Shown: in pieces, positions 61,099-64,000 of the stretch
How positions within the stretch are numbered: the first letter of the stretch is position 1
Layout: every line of letters starts with the position of its first letter
Translations under genes and position numbers: made by a program
NCBI RefSeq assembly: GCF_900176115.1
Contig: NZ_FWWR01000009.1
Coordinates: 744,001-808,000 of the forward strand
Origin: Peptoniphilus asaccharolyticus DSM 20463
GTDB taxonomy: Bacteria > Bacillota > Clostridia > Tissierellales > Peptoniphilaceae
DNA: 64,000 bases
Reading direction: 5' to 3'
Notes under the pieces: model-generated
Seen by the model: the letters and a program-made list of their open reading frames with translations, nothing else
The model's database searches: none
What the model was told of the DNA's origin: nothing

Positions 61099-61164
61099 TA
61101 TATATATTATACTTTATTTTTTCTAACTTGTACATAGTTTTTTGTTATTTTTTATAACTTTTTG
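61099..61164 (-). promoter_or_regulatory. Early promoter cassette B with dyad (copy 6)
   Basis: Dyad at 61144-61158, TGTACA at 61129-61134, TATAAT at 61106-61111 (17-base spacer). It overlaps the last codons of the FolD-like gene and drives the 88-aa gene. Confidence 0.75.
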
Positions 61165-61739
61165 TATCTTTTTTTGAGAATTTCAATAGTGGGGATTGAA
61201 GTTATTTTGTCTTTCGTAACCAAATCATTTGACAAATCAATTTTTAAATCAATATTTTTTAAAAGTTCTTCGGGAATTTTAAATTCTTTATTTCCAGAAG
61301 CAGAAATCAAAATATCAGGTCTAGTTTTTAAAATTTCAAAAGTTATAACGCATTTTGAATTTAAATTAATTACATTAGCTCCCCTATCAATTAATTCTTT
61401 TGCAAGAGGTTTTCCAAAAATTTCGGACTGATTAATAATTACAAGAGTTTTAGATTGTAAATTGATCGGCAAAACACTTAAAATAGATTCGGCTGTTATG
61501 GTTAATTTTTTTGTATAACTTCCTTCAATATCTTTCTCAGGATAAACTGCAAAAAAATCTTTCATTTGGGATTTAAATTTTTCATCGATCGGTTCTAATA
61601 CTAAAATACTTTTATAATTTTTTAAAGTTGTAGATTCCCTAAAATCTACAACTTTTACATCTTCTATTTCTTTCATAATTAAATTTAAATATTGGTTTCT
61701 ATATTTATCATTAACTTCTTTATCAATAATAACTAACAT
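61152..61739 (-). CDS. FolD-like protein lacking the catalytic N-terminus (195 aa)
   Basis: Residues ~40-190 align by eye with methylene-tetrahydrofolate dehydrogenase/cyclohydrolase: KSILVLEPID at the place of the VQLPLP strand, YPEKDIEGS for KDVDGF, VIINQSEIFGKPLAKELIDRGANVI for the GRSxxVGKP dinucleotide loop, and RPDILISASGNKEFKIP for the ADIVVAAGKP strand. FolD is ~285 residues; the first ~50, with the Tyr-x3-Lys catalytic pair, are missing. It may bind folate or NADP without catalysis. ThyX, which consumes methylene-tetrahydrofolate, is encoded by the same phage. Confidence 0.75.
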   Translation of the reverse strand: MLVIIDKEVNDKYRNQYLNLIMKEIEDVKVVDFRESTTLKNYKSILVLEPIDEKFKSQMKDFFAVYPEKDIEGSYTKKLTITAESILSVLPINLQSKTLVIINQSEIFGKPLAKELIDRGANVINLNSKCVITFEILKTRPDILISASGNKEFKIPEELLKNIDLKIDLSNDLVTKDKITSIPTIEILKKRYKKL

Positions 61740-61748
61740 ATTTCCTCC

Positions 61749-62066
61749 TTAAACATTACCTATCCAAACTAAAATTCCATTTTTTAATCTTCTCATTTTT
61801 CTAAATAAATAATTTATTTGTTCTTCTGTTAAATCTCCATTTTGATTCATAAAAAAACAATCTCCACAAACAATTAAGTTATTATTTAAAAATAAAGTTG
61901 GTTCTGATCCATTTAATAAGAATTCATCATTTACTACTAAATCAATTTTATCATTAATTTCTATTATATCTATAAGACCTCCAACTTCTTCCTGGGAAGC
62001 TTTTAAACTCTCAGGAATATTTTTAATCTCTAATAATCCGCCTTCTAAAACTTTTAAAACTTTCAT
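61749..62066 (-). CDS. DUF3846-domain phage protein (105 aa)
   Basis: SQEEVGGLIDIIEINDKIDLVVNDEFLLN and LNNNLIVCGDCFFMNQNGD are the order of motifs in DUF3846, a small phage and plasmid family of unknown role. AAAGGAG precedes the ATG. A 22-codon frame ending TAATG at its start could be a coupled leader. Confidence 0.75.
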   Translation of the reverse strand: MKVLKVLEGGLLEIKNIPESLKASQEEVGGLIDIIEINDKIDLVVNDEFLLNGSEPTLFLNNNLIVCGDCFFMNQNGDLTEEQINYLFRKMRRLKNGILVWIGNV

Positions 62067-62136
62067 TATAAATCTCCTTTAAAACTTATTTTATAATCTT
62101 GGTATTTAAAGCTCTCGATTGCTTCAATTACCATTT

Positions 62137-62151
62137 GTTATTATTTATAAC
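62137..62151. promoter_or_regulatory. Early-region dyad (copy 7)
   Basis: GTTATTATTTATAAC in the gap upstream of the DUF3846 gene. Confidence 0.6.
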
Positions 62152-62177
62152 TTCTAGATATAAAAAAAGAACTTTTT

Positions 62178-62951
62178 TCACATTCTTTTAATAAATCTAC
62201 TTATAATTTGTTCTTCATTTAAATTTTCAATGTCAGTAAGTCCGAAGATTATTTTCTTTGTTTCGGGATAATTTGTAGTTGTTCTTCCATAACCGCCAGT
62301 CCATAGAGGATTGGTTAATTCAGGCGTAGTTTCTAACCATTTAAAACCAAACCTTCTTAGCATTGACGGATGAGCGATCGGAAAACATATTTTTTGAAGA
62401 TTTAATTTTTCTTTAAAATTCTTTAAAGTTACAGTTGCAAGAGTAACTTCATTTCCACATTCTGAGCATTTTAACGCAACCTTTAAACTAACTCTAATGT
62501 TATTTTTTTCGAGTGAATTTATAACGTTTAAAACTTTAATTCCATTATCTATAAATTCTTGTGGTTCTGTGAAAGCAGCACCAACCGGGCAATATACCAA
62601 ATCGACTGTATTTATTTTTCTTGGAATTCTTTTAGCATAAATCATAGACTTTGGAAGATTCATCATGGCGTTAGGTACATTTGGAATATATCCAAAAACA
62701 TTATTTTCAGGAACTATTTTTGAATTTTCCGAAGCATCAAATTTTATACCAGCTTTAATTTTATCTAAGATTTCAATATATCCATTTGTTATTAATTCTT
62801 CAGCTTCTTCATAGGAATTAGTCCCGTACCAGTCGGGACTATCCTTTTTTTGTGAACTAAATTCATCTATCATTACATTATTATTTTTTCTTTCATTTAA
62901 AATTTTTAGCATCTCTTGAATTGAGTTAAAATTCTCTCTTATTATTTTCAT
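62178..62951 (-). CDS. Phage protein, DUF7192-like (257 aa), possible partner of the AAA ATPase
   Basis: PDWYGTNSYEEAEELITNGYIEILDKIK near residues 38-66, AKRIPRKINTVDLVYCPVGAAF near 105-125, a CSEC pair in LKCSECGNEV, and the C-terminal AHPSMLRRFGFKWLETTPE match my memory of DUF7192 phage proteins, often encoded near CobS-type ATPases. The alpha/beta core may be VWA-like. Role unknown. Confidence 0.65.
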   Translation of the reverse strand: MKIIRENFNSIQEMLKILNERKNNNVMIDEFSSQKKDSPDWYGTNSYEEAEELITNGYIEILDKIKAGIKFDASENSKIVPENNVFGYIPNVPNAMMNLPKSMIYAKRIPRKINTVDLVYCPVGAAFTEPQEFIDNGIKVLNVINSLEKNNIRVSLKVALKCSECGNEVTLATVTLKNFKEKLNLQKICFPIAHPSMLRRFGFKWLETTPELTNPLWTGGYGRTTTNYPETKKIIFGLTDIENLNEEQIISRFIKRM

Positions 62952-62967
62952 TATAAATTTCCTTTAA

Positions 62968-62982
62968 GTTAGAAATAATAAC
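62968..62982. promoter_or_regulatory. Early-region dyad (copy 8, one mismatch)
   Basis: GTTAGAAATAATAAC directly before the AAAGGA ribosome site of the 257-aa gene. Confidence 0.55.
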
Positions 62983-62985
62983 CTT

Positions 62986-63207
62986 TTAAATAAAATGTTT
63001 AATAACTGTATTTACCAGCTCATCGCGTTCTTCAATAGATAACATCTCCTCATAACCAGGTGCGTCTGTACATATTTCCTTTTTATTTACATAAGCATAT
63101 AGCACTGGGTCCTCATCTATAAAAACATTTAATGTTCCTTTATAGACGTGAGCGTTATATCCTAATTTTTCTAAATCTTTAATTAAATCTTTTTCAAACT
63201 TATTCAT
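62986..63207 (-). CDS. Phage protein of unknown function (73 aa)
   Basis: FEKDLIKDLEKLGYNAHVYKG and FIDEDPVLYAYVNKKEICTD give a short beta sheet with a helix on each side. It is the first gene of promoter cassette C. Not recognised. Confidence 0.6.
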   Translation of the reverse strand: MNKFEKDLIKDLEKLGYNAHVYKGTLNVFIDEDPVLYAYVNKKEICTDAPGYEEMLSIEERDELVNTVIKHFI

Positions 63208-63234
63208 TCTATCAATCTCCTTTGTTTTATTTGT

Positions 63235-63299
63235 TATATATTATACTTTATTTTTTCTAACTTATATATAGTTTTTTGTTATTTTTTTATAACTTTTTG
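63235..63299 (-). promoter_or_regulatory. Early promoter cassette C with dyad (copy 9)
   Basis: Nearly identical to cassettes A and B; the -35 is TATATA instead of TGTACA and the dyad (63278-63293) has one extra base. TATAAT is at 63240-63245. Confidence 0.65.
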
Positions 63300-63347
63300 A
63301 AACATCATCCAGAACGCGTTCTATGGGCTTTTTATTTCTTATTAGTG

Positions 63348-63476
63348 CTATTCATCATCATTATTTCTTGTTAAATTGATATAAATTATAATATTTAGTC
63401 TTTCTTCTAAAGTTAGGCTCTCAATACTTAAAATCTTCTTCGCTTCTTCAATAAATTCTTGATTAACTGTAGGCAT
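63348..63476 (-). CDS. Small acidic phage protein (42 aa)
   Basis: GAGGAGG lies eight bases before ATG 63476. The peptide is helical (NQEFIEEAKKILSIESLTLEE) and ends with acidic residues. It is the first gene behind the LexA-type promoter. A palindrome AGAACGCGTTCT follows at 63312-63323. Function unknown. Confidence 0.6.
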   Translation of the reverse strand: MPTVNQEFIEEAKKILSIESLTLEERLNIIIYINLTRNNDDE

Positions 63477-63505
63477 ATTTTATTCCTCCTCAAATTTTTG
63501 TTTTT

Positions 63506-63534
63506 ATTATAGTATTATTCGAACATCTGTTCAA
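63506..63534 (-). promoter_or_regulatory. SOS-type promoter with LexA box over the -35
   Basis: On the minus strand TTGAAC (63529-63534), 17 bases, TATAAT (63506-63511) make a near-consensus promoter. GAACATCTGTTC (63521-63532), of the form GAAC-N4-GTTC, covers the -35 and spacer, the arrangement of a LexA (DinR) repressed promoter in Gram-positive bacteria. Confidence 0.7.
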
Positions 63535-63541
63535 GTCCTTT

Positions 63542-63816
63542 TTAGAACCATCTAATTGCTAGTCTGTAAATACTACTTTTGTTGAGTTTTAGCTTATTCT
63601 CTAGAAATTCGATCTTTCTTTTTAATTGTTCATCGTGGAAAAAATGAACTTCTATTCGCTCATCATCTAATTTTTTTCTTCTTCATAAAGTTTTTCGATA
63701 GCAGATCTAACTGCTTTTGCTCGACTAACTCCTAATAGATTTTGAATATCGATAATTCTTTCTACGTCGGAGGGGGTTGCTTTAAAACCCCCTGTAATTT
63801 TCATTTTTCTACCCAT
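63542..63816 (-). pseudogene. Ribbon-helix-helix regulator frameshifted at an A7 run
   Basis: From ATG 63816 a 49-codon frame (MGRKMKITGGFKATPSDVE) ends at TAG 63667-63669. The -1 frame from the A7 run (T7 63671-63677) continues without a start codon of its own as KLDDERIEVHFFHDEQLKRK and ends at 63542. Joined, they give about 91 residues with an RHH-like strand-helix-helix (IEVHFF; LNKSSIYRLAIRWF). The cause may be a lost A, a read error, or slippage on A-AAA-AAA. Confidence 0.6.
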
Positions 63817-64000
63817 TAATCTCAAATTCCTTTATATCAATTCCTTGTACGTGTCGTTTAATTACTTGAGTTACTTCTTGTTCTAAGTGTTTGTTGTTAG
63901 GATTTAAACCTAAAGCTTTTAATCGGTTTTTTCCGTATTCTAACGCTTCAGCTTTCGAAACGGGTTTCCAATCTCCTATAAATCCTTTAATGTAATACAT
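63809..64000 (-). CDS. Phage protein of unknown function, possibly cut by window edge (63 aa)
   Basis: An ATG occupies the last three bases of the window, so it may be complete or continue beyond. The product is basic and helical (SKAEALEYGKNRLKALGLNP). Its stop overlaps the RHH gene start by eight bases. Not recognised. Confidence 0.5.
   Translation of the reverse strand: MYYIKGFIGDWKPVSKAEALEYGKNRLKALGLNPNNKHLEQEVTQVIKRHVQGIDIKEFEING

Noticed and set aside
62066-62134. 22-codon ORF before the DUF3846 gene, ending TAATG
   Set aside because: No ribosome site is seen; it is mentioned with the DUF3846 gene but not supported as a gene.
63312-63323. AGAACGCGTTCT as a second LexA box
   Set aside because: The half-sites are only two bases apart, while the GAAC-N4-GTTC form needs four; it may bind something else.

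Overview
The window is low-GC Firmicutes-type DNA, carried almost entirely on the minus strand. AT-rich codon use, strong GGAGG ribosome sites, a strict-anaerobe type hybrid cluster protein, a single-chain PurL and an iron-sulfur type PurF suggest an anaerobic coccus of the Peptoniphilaceae (Tissierellia), for example a Parvimonas-like genome; this is inference from composition and gene types, not a database match. Four blocks can be told apart. (1) Bases 1 to about 4940 are much richer in G+C by eye. They hold most of a secreted subtilisin-family (S8) cell-surface protease, a tRNA-Pro(GGG) with its terminator, a small plus-strand gene and a broken metallo-beta-lactamase-fold fragment. The composition changes abruptly next to the stop codon of the following gene, so this block is either transferred DNA or an assembly join to another organism. 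(2) Bases 4942 to 22850 are chromosomal genes of the low-GC host: a nitrosative-stress cluster (Crp/Fnr regulator, hcp, an unknown protein, a hemerythrin-like protein), a bifunctional PBP1A, an unknown membrane protein, a frameshifted purine permease, the purC-purF-purL-purB operon led by a 47-codon ORF and a terminator hairpin, a nitroreductase-like protein and a PAP2 phosphatase. (3) Bases 23059 to 45945 are the late half of a siphovirus-type prophage. In transcription order (right to left) it has a sigma-region-4-like regulator, small and large terminase, portal, a minor capsid protein with a DUF3626-like C-terminal domain, a phage tRNA-Asn, scaffold, coat, connectors, tail tube, chaperones, a candidate moron, tape measure, Dit, tail-tip and fibre proteins, XhlA, an XkdX-like peptide, holin and a two-domain endolysin. 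(4) Bases 45946 to 64000 are its early half: an 830-base gene-free repeat region (candidate origin or control locus), a thymidylate module (dUTPase, ThyX-like, kinase, and a FolD-like protein further out), a DNA methyltransferase, a D5/P4-type primase-helicase, a family B DNA polymerase, DUF669, a fused Cas4/RecB-like nuclease plus Sak4-like ATPase, a VRR-NUC nuclease, an SNF2 helicase interrupted by an in-frame TAG, a CobS/MoxR-like AAA ATPase and many small proteins. Integrase, repressor and the right attachment site are not seen and presumably lie beyond base 64000. Regulation can be read in the sequence. A palindrome fitting an HcpR-type operator precedes hcp. A LexA-type SOS box overlaps the -35 of a near-consensus promoter at the right end of the prophage early region. 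A 15-bp dyad, GTTAT-N5-ATAAC, occurs nine times in the early region, three of them inside a nearly identical 66-base promoter cassette. The best candidates for undescribed biology are the capsid-DUF3626 fusion with a small overlapping downstream gene (a possible head-carried effector and partner), the dyad/cassette regulon, the 11-copy GGTTACYCTTTT array, the phage FolD-like protein lacking the catalytic N-terminus, and the nuclease-Sak4 fusion. Three homopolymer frameshifts (at 4823, 13257 and 63671) warn that some broken genes may be sequencing errors.
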